From Faecalibacterium prausnitzii (lineage in GTDB: Bacteria; Bacillota; Clostridia; Oscillospirales; Ruminococcaceae), in contig NZ_PXUP01000002.1 of the NCBI RefSeq assembly GCF_003324185.1, positions 186,001-250,000 on the forward strand: a stretch of 64,000 nt of DNA, read 5' to 3'. The translations under genes were made by a program, and so were the position numbers. The notes under the pieces are model-generated. The model saw only the letters and a program-made list of their open reading frames with translations. It was not told the origin of the DNA and did not search any database. Shown one piece after another: positions 9,401 to 17,717 of this stretch. Numbering within the stretch: the stretch's first letter is position 1; every line of letters begins with the position of its first letter.

Positions 9401-9932
9401 AGTAATTCTCTGCACCGAACAGCTCCCGGTACCACAGCGCAGTCGCCTTTGCGCGCTCGTAGTCCCCTGCCAGAATGGCTTGCGGGATCTCGCCCGCCAG
9501 ACAGGCCGAAAGGCAGATCAGTCCCTCGTGGTATTGCTCCAAAAGCTGCTTATCCACGCGGGGTTTGGAGTAAAAGCCCTCCACGAAACCGGCAGAGACC
9601 ATTTTGATCAGGTTCTTATAGCCGGTCTCGTTTTTGCACAGTAAAATCAGGTGGTTATTGCCGTCTATTTTATTTACCTTATCAAAGCGGGTGCGAGTGG
9701 CAACATACACTTCGCACCCGATGATGGGCTTGATACCCGCCTTTTTGGCGGCCTTATAAAACTGCACACAGCCGTACATTACGCCGTGGTCGGTGCAGGC
9801 AATGGCGGTCTGTCCGCACTCCTTCACCCGCTCCATCAGCTGGTCGATGCGGCAGGCACCGTCCAGAAGGCTGTATTCCGTATGGATATGCAAATGGGCA
9901 AAGGGACGGGTATTTGCGGTAGGTTCACTCAT
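6423..9932 (-). CDS. dnaE: DNA polymerase III alpha subunit (DnaE)
   Basis: Replicative DNA polymerase, 1169 residues, of the DnaE1-type C-family. The N-terminal PHP domain begins with HLHIHTEYSLLDG. The polymerase core has GPGRGSGAGS and the catalytic aspartates D404 and D406 in PDFDVDF, followed by the DFLGLRTL segment with the third acidic residue. Next come a helix-hairpin-helix region (GAFDCFG) and an OB-fold (VRIVCAVVKNRMMTTK). The C-terminal tail resembles that of DnaE1 proteins. It starts with a 4-base ATGA overlap with whiA, so it is the last gene of the hprK-murB-rapZ-whiA-dnaE operon. No separate exonuclease domain is present. Clostridia normally also carry PolC elsewhere, which cannot be checked here. 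Confidence 0.97.
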   Translation of the reverse strand: MSEPTANTRPFAHLHIHTEYSLLDGACRIDQLMERVKECGQTAIACTDHGVMYGCVQFYKAAKKAGIKPIIGCEVYVATRTRFDKVNKIDGNNHLILLCKNETGYKNLIKMVSAGFVEGFYSKPRVDKQLLEQYHEGLICLSACLAGEIPQAILAGDYERAKATALWYRELFGAENYYIELQDHGLKEDTAVLPQLIKLSRETGIPMAATNDAHYLRKEDAKMQSILLCIQTGKTIQDADRMEFQTDEFYVKTTDEMYELFSMVPEACANTAKIAEQCNFDFEFGHTKIPYYKAPDGMDNQAYFEKLCWDGLERRYGPDVPQANIDRLKYEIGVVKTMGYTNYYLIVWDYINFAKSQGIPVGPGRGSGAGSIAAYCVGITDIDPIRYNLIFERFLNPERVSMPDFDVDFCYERRQEVIDYVNRKYGADHVAQIVTFGTMAARNAIRDVGRVMGLPYQQVDVVAKLVPMELKMTLKRALEVSSELKKLYDTDPQVTELIDTALKVEGMPRHASTHAAGVVITPEPTDYYLPLATNDGLPVTQFNMTEIEELGLLKMDFLGLRTLTVIRDAEVAVQKQHPEFSIRDLNYDDPDTYKMLGQGDTEGVFQLESSGMKQVLVGLQPQNLEDVIALISLYRPGPMDSIPTYLRNRHEPDKISYKTPQLAHILDVTNGCIVYQEQVMQIFRELAGFSFGQADNVRRAMSKKKHAVMEAEREHFVHGCTEPGHECPGCVANGIPEQVANQIYDEMSSFASYAFNKSHAACYAYVAFQTAYLKCHYPSQFMAALLTSVLDNTDKVIEYSGECARLGIKVLPPDVNISNGGFTADDNGQIRFGLNAVKNVGRNLIENAVTERKEKPYTSLYDFCKRMHGSELNRRAVESLIKAGAFDCFGSNRHSMVEAVEGILKSIETDSRRNLEGQLDLFSVMSGEVQQSPQEDVYEIRPLAEYTPAELLQQEKEVSGLYLSGHPLDAYREKSARIGSHTIKDLTGEDAHVQDGEKVRIVCAVVKNRMMTTKSNSMMAFTSVEDLTGTMEVIVFPKVLDRFRDAIQENAVVVIDGRLSVREDEASKLLADSILPIDSYDPTRLDKGRPDPVKTAARRVFIRLPSRSCPQYDKVVNLLEIFDGDIPVILYLEDTKQKLAAPRRLYTSGHPLFFKELERLLGAENVATK

Positions 9933-10861
9933 TGTACTGCCTCCTGTCCCTCCTGCTGGCGCTGGCGCAGATTTTCCGCCAGCGCCTCCAGCTTTTTCAT
10001 CCGGTGTGATAAGCCGGATTTGCTCACAGCCGGATCAAAGCAGCCGCACAGCGCGGTAAGCGAAAGATCCGGGTATTGCAGCCGCTTGGCTGCTGCCTGC
10101 TGCAGCACCTCCGGCAAGGTCTCCAGTGCGTGCTGTTCCTGCAAATAGCGGATGGCTTTCAGGGTCTGGGCATTCGCCCGCGCCGTTTTGCCAAGGTTTG
10201 CGGTATCGCAGTTGGTCTGCCGGTTGGTCTGATTGCGTACCTGCTTGAACGCCTTGAGCACACTGATCTGGGTCGCGGCATCCGCAGCACCCATAAAGCG
10301 GAGTAAGCGCTCCACATTGGCACCGGTCTTGACGTAGATCAGGTTCACGCCGTTGCGGCGGGTGCGGTGGGGCGCAAACTCGTGCTCGGCCAGCAGCGCT
10401 TCAAAATCCCGGGCGAGGTTCGTCCGGGAGGTGAGAAATTCCAGGTTATATTCCTTTTGCGGGTCGGTGACCGTGCCACTGCACAAAAAGGCCATGGCGA
10501 TATAGGCGCTGACGCAGGTCTGACAACGGATGAGCCCGGGGTCGATCTGCAAGCTGGTCTCCCTGCCGGTGGTGCCGAACAGTTCATGCAGGCGGGTGAC
10601 CTGCTCCGCATCGCGGATGTTGAACTCGTACAGCACACCGCTGACGCGGGGCTTTTCCGTGATCTCGCCCCGGATGCCGCAGCGGGCAAACAGCTGCTGC
10701 GCCAGCTGCACCGTATGGGGTTGCTCGGTTTGCAGCACAAGACCGCGGGCATCAAAGTATTTGGCAAAGCAGGCAATGCCATAGGCGGCTGCACGCACAC
10801 AGCATTCCTTGGTGGGGCTGCGCTGCGCGATCTCCTCCCGCGCACTGGATGCAAAACTCAT
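9929..10861 (-). CDS. whiA: WhiA-family DNA-binding regulator
   Basis: A 310-residue WhiA (formerly DUF199) protein. It contains the N-terminal LAGLIDADG-like homing endonuclease fold, which has lost nuclease activity in this family, and a C-terminal helix-turn-helix (ALETLPEVLQQAAAKRLQYP to SKSGLSHRMKKLEALA). In Gram-positives it affects cell division and chromosome segregation. The ATG follows AGAGGAAATACT. It overlaps dnaE by four bases and follows rapZ by 16. The usual yvcK gene between rapZ and whiA is absent. Confidence 0.95.
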   Translation of the reverse strand: MSFASSAREEIAQRSPTKECCVRAAAYGIACFAKYFDARGLVLQTEQPHTVQLAQQLFARCGIRGEITEKPRVSGVLYEFNIRDAEQVTRLHELFGTTGRETSLQIDPGLIRCQTCVSAYIAMAFLCSGTVTDPQKEYNLEFLTSRTNLARDFEALLAEHEFAPHRTRRNGVNLIYVKTGANVERLLRFMGAADAATQISVLKAFKQVRNQTNRQTNCDTANLGKTARANAQTLKAIRYLQEQHALETLPEVLQQAAAKRLQYPDLSLTALCGCFDPAVSKSGLSHRMKKLEALAENLRQRQQEGQEAVQ

Positions 10862-10877
10862 AGTATTTCCTCTGTTT

Positions 10878-11741
10878 TCAGCGCACGGCATCCCGGTGCT
10901 GCACCCCGGGCTCGTAGCCCAGAGAGGTGCAGTATTCCGCAAGCTTGCGTGCGAATGTGATGGAGCGGTGCTTGCCGCCTGTGCAGCCCACCGCAATGGT
11001 CAGCTGGCTTTTGCCTTCCTTGACATAGAGCGGCAGGGCGTACTGCAAAAAGTTCTCGTACCGGCGCAGCAGCTCCTGTGCTTCGGGGTAGCCCATGACA
11101 AAATCTACCACTTCCTGATCCAGTCCGGTCTTGTGCTTCAGTTCCGGCACATAGAAGGGGTTTGGCAGGCAGCGCACATCCAGCACAAGGTCGGCCTCCG
11201 GCGGCAAACCAAACTTGAACCCGAAGGACATAATGGTGAGACGCATGGCATTTTTTGCCCCGCCGTTTTTCATGAACAAATCGCAGATACGCTCTTTATT
11301 CTGGGAGGTGGAGAGCAGACCGGTATTGATGGTATAGTTTGCACGTTCCTTCAAGGGCTGTAAGATCTGCCGCTCCTTCAAAAAGGCATCCCGGGTAGAG
11401 ATGCCCTCTGCAATGCTGATGGGGTGGCGGCGGCGGGTCTCGCTGTAACGGCGCATCAGCACATCGTCCGGCGCATCCAGAAACAGAATCTTATAGGGTG
11501 TTTTCTGCTCGTCCAGCTGCTGCAGGGCAGTCTCGATCTGTTCCCTGCTGCGGCAGCCGCGCACGTCCATGGAAAGCGCCACCCGCTCCAGCTGGTTGTC
11601 GCCCGCCTTGGAAAACGCCGTAATGCTGGGCAGCAGCCCCGCCGGGACGTTATCAATGCAGAAAAAACCGATATCTTCCAGCGCATTCATAGCCACAGAC
11701 TTTCCCGCGCCGGAAAGTCCGCTGACGATCAACAGCTCCAT
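10878..11741 (-). CDS. rapZ: RapZ/YvcJ nucleotide-binding protein
   Basis: A 287-residue P-loop protein of the RapZ/YvcJ family. The N-terminal kinase-like domain has Walker A GLSGAGKS at residues 8-15. The C-terminal domain holds DVRCLPNPFYVPELK and the conserved GCTGGKHRSI motif. In Escherichia coli RapZ guides RNase E to a small RNA controlling amino-sugar synthesis. In Bacillus YvcJ binds and hydrolyses nucleotides and influences competence. Its place between murB and whiA matches the conserved wall/division cluster. Its RNA role in this lineage is unproven. Confidence 0.95.
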   Translation of the reverse strand: MELLIVSGLSGAGKSVAMNALEDIGFFCIDNVPAGLLPSITAFSKAGDNQLERVALSMDVRGCRSREQIETALQQLDEQKTPYKILFLDAPDDVLMRRYSETRRRHPISIAEGISTRDAFLKERQILQPLKERANYTINTGLLSTSQNKERICDLFMKNGGAKNAMRLTIMSFGFKFGLPPEADLVLDVRCLPNPFYVPELKHKTGLDQEVVDFVMGYPEAQELLRRYENFLQYALPLYVKEGKSQLTIAVGCTGGKHRSITFARKLAEYCTSLGYEPGVQHRDAVR

Positions 11742-11772
11742 CTGTGTTCCACACTCCCTCTATTTGCGCAGT

Positions 11773-12669
11773 TCAGCGGACTACGCGGATCTCTTTTTCC
11801 AGATCGTAACCGGTCTTTTCCTTTACGATAGTGCGTACTTCTTCGCACAGTGCCAGCACGTCTGCGCAGGTGGCGCCGCCAAGGTTCACCACAAAGCCGC
11901 AGTGCTTCTCGCTGACGGCGGCACCGCCGTGTCGGTAGCCCCGCAGACCGCACTGGTCAATGAGGGCTGCGGCAAAAGCGCCCACCGGGCGCTTGAAGGT
12001 ACTGCCTGCGCTGGGCTTATCCAGCGGCTGCTTATCCAGCCGTTTTGCCATCAGTTCGTCCATCTTTGCGCGGATAACCTCCGGTTTGCCCGGAGTCAGG
12101 GCAAACTGCGCCGAGAGGATACAGCCGCCGTTTTCTTCAAAAATGCTGTGGCGGTAGCGCAGGTCAAGCTCCGCGGCCGTTGCCTCCTTCGCCTCGCCCT
12201 CGGCGGTGAGGTACTGCACCGTGGTCAGCACATCCTTTATCTCGCCGCCGTAGGCTCCGGCGTTCATGTAGACTGCGCCGCCCACCGTACCGGGGATGCC
12301 GTAGGCAAATTCCAGCCCGGTCAGGCTATGTTCCAGCGCCGTTTTGCACAGCGCCGAGAGCCGCACGCCCGCCCCGGCGGTGAGTTGTGTTCCGTGCACC
12401 TCCACAGTGTCCTGCATGGAGGAAATATCCAGCACCACGCCGTTGTAGCCCTCGTCGGCAAACAGGATATTGCTGCCGTTGCCCAGCAAATAGTACCGGA
12501 CGCCCTGCGCTTTGCATAGTGCAACAGCACGGCAAAGCTGTGCCCGATCTGCCGGCTGCACGAACAGCCGCGCCGGGCCGCCGATCTTAAAAGTACAGTG
12601 CGCTGCCAGCGGCTCGTTTTCTTTATAAGCAATACCTGCTGCGGTGAGCAGCTGCTTGAGTTGTTCCAT
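11773..12669 (-). CDS. murB: UDP-N-acetylenolpyruvoylglucosamine reductase
   Basis: Reduces UDP-GlcNAc-enolpyruvate to UDP-MurNAc using NADPH and FAD, the second committed step of peptidoglycan synthesis. The 298-residue protein shows the FAD-binding TFKIGGPARLFV and LGNGSNILFADEG, the GIPGTVGGAVYMNAGAYGGEI loop, and the active-site GSTFKRP of type IIb MurB. The start at MEQLKQ is preferred because AAGGAG lies 9 bases upstream; a more upstream ATG would overlap hprK and has no ribosome site. It is the second gene of the hprK operon. Confidence 0.96.
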   Translation of the reverse strand: MEQLKQLLTAAGIAYKENEPLAAHCTFKIGGPARLFVQPADRAQLCRAVALCKAQGVRYYLLGNGSNILFADEGYNGVVLDISSMQDTVEVHGTQLTAGAGVRLSALCKTALEHSLTGLEFAYGIPGTVGGAVYMNAGAYGGEIKDVLTTVQYLTAEGEAKEATAAELDLRYRHSIFEENGGCILSAQFALTPGKPEVIRAKMDELMAKRLDKQPLDKPSAGSTFKRPVGAFAAALIDQCGLRGYRHGGAAVSEKHCGFVVNLGGATCADVLALCEEVRTIVKEKTGYDLEKEIRVVR

Positions 12670-12697
12670 AGGGTCAGGCTCCTTTTTATAGAGAGGT

Positions 12698-13633
12698 TCA
12701 GTCCATTTTGTCATCCAGTCCCAGCCGGATCAGCAGCTCCTTGGCTGCGTTATAGCCCATCTTCTTCTGGCGGTTATTGATGGCTGCAGTCTCCAGCACC
12801 ACAGCCAGATTGCGGCCGGGAGAGACCGGGATGCTGGTGCTGGGAATGCTCACGCCCAGAATGTCGTAGTATTCGCTTTCCAGACCGGTGCGCTGGTAGT
12901 TCTTGGTGGGGTCCCACGCCTCCAGCTGCACCACCAGATCCAGACTTTCGCTCAGCTTGACAGCGCCTACGCCGTACACGCGGGCCACATTGACGATGCC
13001 GATGCCGCGCAGCTCGATGAAGTGGCGGATATTTTCCGGGGCAGTGCCCATGATCTGACGGTTGGACACCTTGCGCAGTTCCACGGCATCATCTGCCACC
13101 AGACGGTGGCCGCGCTTGACCAGCTCAATGGCCAGTTCGCTTTTACCGATGCCGCTGTCACCAAGGATCAGGATGCCCTCGCCGTACACCTCCACCAGCA
13201 CGCCGTGCCGGGTGATGCGGGGCGCAAGTTCCAGGTTCAGCACGCTGATCAGACTGCCCATCAAAGTGCAGGTGGTCTCGTTGGAGCGCAGCAGGGCAAC
13301 CGCGTGCTTCTGCGCCAGCTCCTGCATCTCCGGGAAGGGTTTCAGTTCCTCGCTGCGGCAGACGATGACCGCCGGGGGCTGCTGCCGGAACAGCTGTTCC
13401 AGCGCCTCGTAGCGCTTTTCTGCCGTCAGACCGGACAGAAAGTTCATCTCTGCCAGACCCATGATCTGCAGGCGAAGCTTATCGAAATAATCATAATAGC
13501 CCGCCAGAAACAGACCCGGGCGGTTGACCTCGGCGATCTCCACGCTGATTTCATCCAGCGCCCGGGGGGTGTATACCACTTCCATGCTGACGCGGTCGGT
13601 CAGCGTTTTAAGCGAAACATTGAACGTACCCAT
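12698..13633 (-). CDS. hprK: HPr kinase/phosphorylase
   Basis: Phosphorylates Ser46 of HPr and reverses it with phosphate, the metabolic sensor of carbon catabolite control in Firmicutes. The 311-residue protein has an N-terminal MurF-like domain. The catalytic domain has H143, Walker A GDSGIGKS at 158-165, the catalytic-acid region VADDAVE (D181/D182) and the family signature LRGIGIVNV at 208-216. The ATG follows AGGAGG. It leads the operon hprK-murB-rapZ-whiA-dnaE and is transcribed divergently from the phosphate locus. Confidence 0.97.
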   Translation of the reverse strand: MGTFNVSLKTLTDRVSMEVVYTPRALDEISVEIAEVNRPGLFLAGYYDYFDKLRLQIMGLAEMNFLSGLTAEKRYEALEQLFRQQPPAVIVCRSEELKPFPEMQELAQKHAVALLRSNETTCTLMGSLISVLNLELAPRITRHGVLVEVYGEGILILGDSGIGKSELAIELVKRGHRLVADDAVELRKVSNRQIMGTAPENIRHFIELRGIGIVNVARVYGVGAVKLSESLDLVVQLEAWDPTKNYQRTGLESEYYDILGVSIPSTSIPVSPGRNLAVVLETAAINNRQKKMGYNAAKELLIRLGLDDKMD

Positions 13634-13687
13634 CCTGGTTCCTCCTGTATCCTTTTGCCGCGCTGTGCTGCGGGCACTCTTATTCAT

Positions 13688-13716
13688 ATTATAATAAAAT
13701 TCGGCGGCAAATACAA
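13688..13716 (-). promoter_or_regulatory. Promoter of hprK-murB-rapZ-whiA-dnaE operon
   Basis: Minus-strand TTGTAT (13711-13716), a 17-base spacer and TATAAT (13688-13693), about 55 bases upstream of hprK. Confidence 0.75.
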
Positions 13717-13784
13717 CGCCCGGGGCGCTGTTTTTGTACCCACGGCGGGAAACCGACGCTGCATCGCAGCGTGTGCACAGGATT

Positions 13785-13840
13785 TTTACATTTTTCTTAC
13801 TTTACATGGGTTTTACATTTCGGCGATTTCAGATTTTACA
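13785..13840 (+). promoter_or_regulatory. Candidate PhoP box: four TTTACA repeats
   Basis: Four direct copies of TTTACA(T) start at 13785, 13801, 13812 and 13835. The middle pair is spaced 11 bases and the third and fourth 23, close to two turns. PhoP of Gram-positive bacteria binds TTAACA-like direct repeats with an 11-base period. The last copy ends nine bases before a TATACT -10 (13850-13855), where a -35 would otherwise be. The downstream genes encode a phosphate symporter and a PhoP/PhoR-type pair, so auto-regulation by phosphate is the natural reading. Confidence 0.7.
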
Positions 13841-13849
13841 TTGTTTTTC

Positions 13850-13855
13850 TATACT
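13850..13855 (+). promoter_or_regulatory. -10 of phosphate symporter-phoPR operon
   Basis: TATACT lies 44 bases before the symporter start, with no good -35 box but a TTTACA repeat array immediately upstream. That arrangement is typical of activator-dependent Pho promoters. Confidence 0.6.
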
Positions 13856-13899
13856 TAAAGCACAGGAAAAACACGTCAAGAAAAGTGAGGGAAACACTT

Positions 13900-15681
13900 A
13901 TGACCATTTTTAATGTCTTTTCGCTGCTGGGAGGTCTGGCCCTGTTTTTGTTCGGTATGGACATCATGGGCAAGGCACTGGAAAAGCAGGCCGGCGGCCA
14001 GCTGCAGAAAATTCTCAGCAAACTGACCGATAACCCCCTCAAGGGCTTTTTTCTGGGTCTGTGTGTGACTGCCGTCATCCAGAGTTCCAGCGCTACCACC
14101 GTTATGGTGGTGGGCTTTGTCAACAGCGGCATCATGGAGCTGCATCAGGCCATTGGCGTGATCATGGGCAGCAACGTGGGCACTACCGTGACCAGCTGGA
14201 TCTTGAGTCTTTCCGGCTTGCAGGGCGACAGCCTGTTCATCCAGCTGCTCAAGCCCACTTCTTTTAGCCCTGTGCTTGCATTTATTGGCATTTTGCTGTA
14301 TATGTGTAAGAGTGAGAAGAAAAAGGGCGTGGGCACCATCCTCATCGGCTTTGCTGTGCTGATGACCGGCATGACCACCATGTCCAACGCGGTGCTGCCG
14401 CTGCAGAATGAGACATGGTTCACCAGCCTGTTCACCCGCTTCTCCAACCCCCTGCTGGGCGTTCTGGTGGGCGCACTGGTCACCGGCATCATCCAGAGCT
14501 CCAGCGCCAGCGTGGGCATCCTGCAGGCGCTGAGCGCCACCGGCGTCATCACCTACGGCAGTGCCATCCCCATCATCATGGGTCAGAACATCGGTACCTG
14601 TGTGACCGCACTGCTGTCCTCTGTGGGTGCGAATAAGAACGCCCGCCGGGCTGCCATGGTGCACCTGTACTTCAACATTATCGGTGTGACCATCTTTCTG
14701 TTCGGGTTCTACGGACTCAACGCCGTCTGCCACTTTGCCTTTGTGAATACCACCATCGAGGCTTGGGGCATTGCAATCGTGCACTCGGTGTTCAACATTC
14801 TGGCCACCGTCATTCTGCTGCCCTTTGCCACCGGGCTGGAAAAGCTGGCCATCCTGACCATTCCCGATTCCCCGGAAAAAGAGGAGTTTGCGCTGCTGGA
14901 TGACCGTCTGCTGAACACCCCCGCTGTGGCTGTGGAGCGCGCCCGCGCCGCTACCGCCGAAATGGCAGAGCTTGCCCGGGTGGGTGTGGTGCAGGCCATG
15001 AGCCTGACCCACGAATGGAACGATGAACTTGCCCAAAAGGTGCGGGATGAGGAGTGCCGGGTGGACCGGTACGAGGACGCACTGGGCACTTATCTGGTCA
15101 AGCTGTCCGGCCGGGAACTGAACCACACCGACAGCCAGAGCGTGAACACCCTGCTGCACACCATCAGTGATTTTGAGCGCATCAGCGACCATTCCGTCAA
15201 CCTTCTGGAATCCGCCGAGGAGATGCACCAGAAGGAGATTCACTTCTCCAAGGATGCACAGGAGGAGCTGCAGGTGCTGGAGGATGCGGTGCAGGACACC
15301 CTGAGCCGCACCACCGATGCCTTCCGCAAGGGGGATCTGCACCTTGCTTCCAAGGTTGAGCCGCTGGAGGCCGTGGTCAACGAGCTGGTGCGCGCCATCA
15401 AGGCGCGGCACGTTGCCCGCCTGCAGGCCGGCAGCTGCTCTATTGAGTACGGTTTTGTGCTGGACGATCTGCTGACCAACTACGAGCGTGTATGCGACCA
15501 TTGCAGCAACGTGGCAGTTGCGCAGATCGAGGTGGCACAGGACAGCTTTGACACCCACGCCTACCTGAACGATCTGCGCCACGGCAACGACACCAAGGAA
15601 AGTGAAGAATTCCACCGCCGTCTGGGCCGCTACCGTGAGCGGTATCTGTTCCCGGACGGACAGACTGCTGAGGAGAACTGA
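13900..15681 (+). CDS. Na+/phosphate symporter with PhoU domain (NptA/YjbB type)
   Basis: A 593-residue membrane protein of the Na/Pi-cotransporter II family. Two inverted transport repeats each contain a QSSS motif (residues 61-64 and 199-202) followed by a GxNxGT signature (GSNVGTT near 90 and GQNIGTC in the second half). About eight to nine hydrophobic segments extend to residue 350. The rest is a cytoplasmic PhoU-like helical region with two repeats, thought to tune flux to phosphate status. The ATG follows GAGGGAAACACTT; the longer frame upstream runs through the operator. It is the first gene of an operon with the two-component regulators, three bases before the response regulator gene. 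Confidence 0.93.
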   Translation: MTIFNVFSLLGGLALFLFGMDIMGKALEKQAGGQLQKILSKLTDNPLKGFFLGLCVTAVIQSSSATTVMVVGFVNSGIMELHQAIGVIMGSNVGTTVTSWILSLSGLQGDSLFIQLLKPTSFSPVLAFIGILLYMCKSEKKKGVGTILIGFAVLMTGMTTMSNAVLPLQNETWFTSLFTRFSNPLLGVLVGALVTGIIQSSSASVGILQALSATGVITYGSAIPIIMGQNIGTCVTALLSSVGANKNARRAAMVHLYFNIIGVTIFLFGFYGLNAVCHFAFVNTTIEAWGIAIVHSVFNILATVILLPFATGLEKLAILTIPDSPEKEEFALLDDRLLNTPAVAVERARAATAEMAELARVGVVQAMSLTHEWNDELAQKVRDEECRVDRYEDALGTYLVKLSGRELNHTDSQSVNTLLHTISDFERISDHSVNLLESAEEMHQKEIHFSKDAQEELQVLEDAVQDTLSRTTDAFRKGDLHLASKVEPLEAVVNELVRAIKARHVARLQAGSCSIEYGFVLDDLLTNYERVCDHCSNVAVAQIEVAQDSFDTHAYLNDLRHGNDTKESEEFHRRLGRYRERYLFPDGQTAEEN

Positions 15682-15684
15682 GTT

Positions 15685-16371
15685 ATGATTTATATTGTAG
15701 AGGACGACGCTTCCATCCGCGAACTGGAGCAGTACGCCCTGCAATCCAACGGCTACGAGGTGCAGGGCTTTGAGAGCGCCGAGCCCTTCTGGCAGGCCAT
15801 GCGTGCCGCTGAGCCGGAGCTGGTGATCTTAGACGTGATGCTGCCCGGCGAGGATGGCTTTTCCATCCTGAAAAAGCTGCGCAACACCCCTTCCCTGCGT
15901 AAGCTGCCCATCATTATGGTCACCGCAAAATCCAGCGAACTGGACACCGTGCGCGGGCTGGACTGCGGCGCAGATGATTACATTGCTAAGCCCTTCGGGA
16001 TTATGGAATTTCTCAGCCGGGTGCGTGTGGCGCTGCGGCGCTCTGCCCCGGAGGTAAGGCCGGACGTGCTGATTTTCCATGAAATTCAGCTGGACAATGC
16101 CCGCCACAGCGTTACGGTAAACAGTACCCCCGTGGAGCTGACCTACAAGGAATACTGCCTGCTGCGGCTGCTGCTGGAAAACACCAGTCTGGTGGTGACC
16201 CGCGAGACCATTTTGCAGGTGGTGTGGGGTACCGACATCTCGGTGGAAAGCCGTACCGTGGATATGCACATCCGCACCCTGCGCAAAAAGCTGGGCGATG
16301 CGGGGCGTTACATCTGCACTGTGCGCAAGGTGGGCTACAAGCTGACCGATGAGGAGGCCGAAGAAGAATGA
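15685..16371 (+). CDS. PhoP/PhoB-type response regulator
   Basis: A 228-residue OmpR/PhoB-family response regulator. The receiver domain has the acidic pocket E6-D7-D8, phospho-acceptor D50 in ILDVMLPGEDGF and K82 in MVTAKSS. The C-terminal winged helix contains the recognition segment SVESRTVDMHIRTLRKKLG. It overlaps the kinase gene by four bases (ATGA) and follows a phosphate symporter with an upstream TTTACA repeat array, so a phosphate-starvation regulator (PhoP/PhoB) is likely. Sequence alone does not separate it from other members of the subfamily. Confidence 0.92.
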   Translation: MIYIVEDDASIRELEQYALQSNGYEVQGFESAEPFWQAMRAAEPELVILDVMLPGEDGFSILKKLRNTPSLRKLPIIMVTAKSSELDTVRGLDCGADDYIAKPFGIMEFLSRVRVALRRSAPEVRPDVLIFHEIQLDNARHSVTVNSTPVELTYKEYCLLRLLLENTSLVVTRETILQVVWGTDISVESRTVDMHIRTLRKKLGDAGRYICTVRKVGYKLTDEEAEEE

Positions 16372-17717
16372 AGCTGCGCAGCATGGAAGAAAAGATCAGC
16401 TACCGGTTGTTCCTGATGGGCTTTCTGGGGCTTATATTCACCGCAGTGCTGTGCATTTTTGTGTTCCATAAGGCCTTTACGGCGCAGGCATGGTCGGCTT
16501 TGGAGCGCGAGACCGACCTTGTGCGCGCTGGGTACGAACAGGCCGGAGACCCCACACAGCTGAGTGCCTTTGTGACCGATGATCTGCGCGTGACGCTGAT
16601 CAGTCAGGACGGCAGCGTGCTGTTTGAATCTGCCACCGACCAGCCCATGGAAAACCACCTGACCCGCCCGGAGATCCGCGATGCCATTGCAAACGGCGAG
16701 GGCCGGGACATCCGCGATTCCCAGACTATGGGCTATGAGACCTATTACTATGCGCTCCGGCTTTCCGGCGGGGATGTGCTGCGCGTGGCACAGGACGCCG
16801 AGACCGTGTGGTCCATCTATGATGCCACCATTCCGGCCATCGTGCTGAGCTGCGTGGCGCTGATGCTGGCTGCTGCGGTGCTGGCCGCCCTGCTGACCAA
16901 AGCACTGGTACAGCCGGTGCTGAACATGACTGAGGATCTGGATCACATTCAGGAAAATGTGCCCTACCGGGAACTGATCCCCTTTGCAGAGAGCATCCAC
17001 TCCGACCGCATTCTGCGAGAAAACAACGAGAAAATGCGGCAGGAGTTTACTGCCAATGTCAGCCATGAGCTCAAGACCCCGCTGACCAGCATTTCCGGCT
17101 ATGCAGAGTTGATTGAGACCGGCATTGCAAAGCCGGAGGATGTGCCGGATTTCGGCCGCAAGATCCACAGCGAGGCCACCCGCATGATCCAGCTGGTCAA
17201 CGATATTTTGCAGCTTTCCAAGTTGGACACTGTAAGCGAGACCGGGGACACCCCCGTAATGGAAACGGTAGACCTTTTGGAGGTTGCCAAGGAGTGTGTG
17301 GAGCGCCAGAAACTGAACGCCCGCCGCGCCTATATCTCCCTGACTTATCTGGGCGAGAGCGCCCCGGTGCTTGGCAGCCGCGCGCTGCTGGATGAACTGT
17401 GCCAGAATCTGTGCGACAACGCCATCCGCTACAACCGCCCGGGCGGTAAGGTACAAATCATCACCAGCTGCAACCGGGACGGACACTGCTCCCTGACCGT
17501 GGCCGACAACGGCATCGGTATCCCGCGGGAAGCGCAGGCCAGCGTGTTCGAGCGCTTCTACCGGGTGGACAAGAGCCGTAGCAAGGCCACCGGCGGCACC
17601 GGGCTTGGGCTTGCCATCGTCAAGCATATTGCCCGTATCCACAATGCCCGCATCAAGCTGGAAAGTCAGGTAGACGTTGGCACCACCATCACTGTCACCT
17701 TTCCTACCGCCTCTTAA
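16368..17717 (+). CDS. PhoR-type sensor histidine kinase
   Basis: A 449-residue membrane sensor kinase. Membrane segments at about 14-34 and 154-178 flank an extracytoplasmic sensor of roughly 120 residues. The HisKA dimerisation domain has phospho-acceptor H233 in NVSHELKTPLTSISGY. The HATPase domain shows the N box (LCDNAIRYNRPGG), G1 (VADNGIGIP), F box and G2 (TGGTGLGLAIVKH). It is the partner of the response regulator, with which it overlaps by four bases. The gene ends tail to tail with the germination operon, the two stop codons sharing two bases. No separate terminator is visible. Confidence 0.93.
   Translation: MKLRSMEEKISYRLFLMGFLGLIFTAVLCIFVFHKAFTAQAWSALERETDLVRAGYEQAGDPTQLSAFVTDDLRVTLISQDGSVLFESATDQPMENHLTRPEIRDAIANGEGRDIRDSQTMGYETYYYALRLSGGDVLRVAQDAETVWSIYDATIPAIVLSCVALMLAAAVLAALLTKALVQPVLNMTEDLDHIQENVPYRELIPFAESIHSDRILRENNEKMRQEFTANVSHELKTPLTSISGYAELIETGIAKPEDVPDFGRKIHSEATRMIQLVNDILQLSKLDTVSETGDTPVMETVDLLEVAKECVERQKLNARRAYISLTYLGESAPVLGSRALLDELCQNLCDNAIRYNRPGGKVQIITSCNRDGHCSLTVADNGIGIPREAQASVFERFYRVDKSRSKATGGTGLGLAIVKHIARIHNARIKLESQVDVGTTITVTFPTAS

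Noticed and set aside
13876-15744. Minus-strand open frame of over 600 codons opposite the Na+/Pi symporter
   Set aside because: Histidine/glutamine-rich antisense shadow. The plus-strand protein has clear transporter motifs and a promoter.
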